DNA of 64,000 nucleotides from Flavobacteriaceae bacterium. Lineage in GTDB: Bacteria; Bacteroidota; Bacteroidia; Flavobacteriales; Flavobacteriaceae. Below are positions 62,880-64,000 of this stretch, piece after piece. How positions within the stretch are numbered: the first letter of the stretch is position 1; every line of letters begins with the position of its first letter. Under the pieces are notes generated by a model that did not search any database, was not told where the DNA came from, and saw nothing but the letters and a program-made list of their open reading frames with translations. Where the stretch lies: contig JANQNQ010000009.1 in the NCBI GenBank assembly GCA_028279515.1, forward strand, positions 320,429 to 384,428, given 5' to 3'. The translations under genes were made by a program, and so were the position numbers.

Positions 62880-63643
62880 AGCGCAGCTTAAAGAAAATAT
62901 TGGCAAAATTATTTGAACCACTTGCCAGAAAGCTAGGGTTTGTATTGAAAGAGAAAGCCACTTTAAAAGTGTCGCAGAAGAATAATCTTTTATTCAATTT
63001 TTATTCCATCTTGAAGAATATAGGTTTCGACCCAAAACATATAGTCGATGTAGGCGCAAACCATGGAACATGGACGAGAGAAGCTATGAAATTTTTCCCT
63101 GATGCTTACTATACATTGTTAGAACCTCAAGAGGGTATGAGGAATTCGGTGAAAGACCTTTTGGAGCATAATGAGAAAGTTTCTTTTAATCAGGTTGGAG
63201 CTGGGAGTGAAGAAGGTAGTTTTAAATTCACAATTGCTGATAGAGACGACAGTTGTTCTTTTATTTATTCGGAAGAAGAAGCTAAAAAAATGGGGTTTGC
63301 TCAGATTGAAGTACCCATTGTTACGTTAAACAGTTTTTTGATAGAAAAGAAATTACCAAGCCCCGACATCATTAAGATTGATGCCGAAGGGCTTGATCTG
63401 GAAGTACTAAAGGGTGCATCAGAATTTTTCGGAAGCACAGAATTATTTTTGGTCGAAGCGGCAGTGGTAAATGATAGAGTAGACAACGATATTTTTGAAG
63501 TGATGAGCTTCATGAAAGAAAAAGGCTATAAGTTATTTGACATTACAGACTTGAATCGACCACATAGGCACAAGGTACTTTGGCTAGTGGAACTTGTTTT
63601 TATCAAAAAAGGAGGGTATATAGACAATCAGTCATTTAAATAA
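62876..63643 (+). CDS. FkbM-family SAM-dependent methyltransferase
   Basis: HIVDVGANHGTWTREAMKFF is the FkbM SAM-binding block; FLLEPQ-like TLLEPQEGM and DIIKIDAEGLDLEVLKGA follow in the usual order. FkbM methyltransferases O-methylate hydroxyls on sugars or polyketides. Here the target is probably a sugar of the exported glycan. It overlaps the sulfotransferase gene by four bases and the next gene starts six bases later. Confidence 0.9.
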   Translation: MKRSLKKILAKLFEPLARKLGFVLKEKATLKVSQKNNLLFNFYSILKNIGFDPKHIVDVGANHGTWTREAMKFFPDAYYTLLEPQEGMRNSVKDLLEHNEKVSFNQVGAGSEEGSFKFTIADRDDSCSFIYSEEEAKKMGFAQIEVPIVTLNSFLIEKKLPSPDIIKIDAEGLDLEVLKGASEFFGSTELFLVEAAVVNDRVDNDIFEVMSFMKEKGYKLFDITDLNRPHRHKVLWLVELVFIKKGGYIDNQSFK

Positions 63644-63649
63644 CTACTT

Positions 63650-64000
63650 ATGATTCCAGTGACCAAAACTTTTTTGCCTCCACAGTCCGAATACAATGCT
63701 ATTCTTAAACGAGCATGGGATGTACGATGGATGACTAATCGAGGTGCTCTTGTAAAAGAACTGGAAGAAAAGCTGCGACGGCACTTAAAAGTGCCTGGCC
63801 TTATTGCAATGACTAATGGTACTTTGCCTATCCAGATTGCCCTTAAAGCGCTTTCTATCTCTGGAGAGGTCATTACAACTCCATTTAGTTACGTAGCTAC
63901 AACCTCTAGTATTGTTTGGGAGAATTGTACTCCAGTATTTGTGGATATCGACCCGACCTATTGGACTATTGATGTGGCAAAGATTGAAGCTGCAATCACT
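63650..64000 (+). CDS. DegT/DnrJ/EryC1-family sugar aminotransferase (partial)
   Basis: The frame starts at ATG 63650 and is open to the edge of the window (117 codons seen). MIPVTKTFLPPQSEY, LIAMTNGTLPIQIAL and EVITTPFSYVATTSSI are the start of the PLP-dependent DegT family, with the Thr-Asn-Gly phosphate-binding block. With the LegB-like dehydratase it would put an amino group on the 4-keto sugar. The catalytic Lys lies beyond the window. Confidence 0.9.
   Translation, partial: MIPVTKTFLPPQSEYNAILKRAWDVRWMTNRGALVKELEEKLRRHLKVPGLIAMTNGTLPIQIALKALSISGEVITTPFSYVATTSSIVWENCTPVFVDIDPTYWTIDVAKIEAAIT

Overview
The window looks like chromosome of a marine-type member of the Flavobacteriaceae (Bacteroidota). 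Supporting signs are a SusC/SusD pair, Bacteroidota promoter boxes (TTG, a spacer of about 19 bases, then TAnnTTTG), a roughly 1,100-residue SecA, small sigma/anti-sigma pairs, and a sulfotransferase inside a polysaccharide export locus. The genus cannot be fixed from the sequence alone. No rRNA, tRNA, CRISPR array, insertion sequence or prophage was seen.

Layout. (1) 1-11160: five tightly packed plus-strand genes for large, poorly characterised proteins. Three lack a signal peptide (714, 1188 and 599 aa; the last has an Ig-like region and a kelch-like propeller). Two are exported (a 688-aa DNRLRE-like/propeller protein and a 487-aa fibre with a peptidase S74-type self-cleaving chaperone domain). 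I cannot name this system, and it is the best candidate for something undescribed. (2) 11157-14116: two membrane proteins and a MATE exporter. (3) 14179-18613: a PAP2 phosphatase facing a GT2 / duplicated LAB_N / GT39 / membrane-protein operon, probably lipid A or other envelope-lipid glycosylation. (4) 18645-25188: MeaB, a DUF2911 protein, an ECF sigma/anti-sigma/coiled-coil surface protein operon, a D-Ala-D-Ala dipeptidase, a CBM9-like lipoprotein and MsrA.

(5) 25189-42890: a xylose/xylan utilisation locus. Its order is an intergenic region with a near-perfect 30-bp palindrome of LacI-operator type, then susC, susD, a terminator hairpin, xylB, xylA, a sodium/sugar symporter, an MFS sugar porter, a GH43 xylosidase, a GH26-like lipoprotein, a phytanoyl-CoA dioxygenase-like enzyme, aldose epimerase, a Gfo/Idh/MocA dehydrogenase and a LacI regulator. 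Oligosaccharides would enter through SusCD, be cut by GH26/GH43, and the xylose would be isomerised and phosphorylated to xylulose 5-phosphate. GH26 without GH10/GH11 raises the possibility of a beta-1,3-linked or mixed-linkage algal xylan.

(6) 42894-54976: a NagD-like phosphatase, a DUF6249 protein, a second ECF sigma/anti-sigma pair, an M23 peptidase, a sterol-desaturase-type hydroxylase, SecA with a clear terminator, a DUF2795 protein, and an operon of ABC-F, methyltransferase, two tiny membrane proteins and a cobalamin adenosyltransferase. (7) 55023-64000 (continuing off the window): a capsule/exopolysaccharide locus with a strong promoter, Wza, Wzc with a ten-fold Tyr-Gly tail, an initiating sugar transferase, a LegB-like 4,6-dehydratase, a Wzm/Wzt ABC exporter with a glycan-recognition domain, a sulfotransferase, an FkbM methyltransferase and a truncated DegT/DnrJ aminotransferase. 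Together these predict a surface glycan carrying an amino-deoxy sugar and possibly sulfate and methyl groups.
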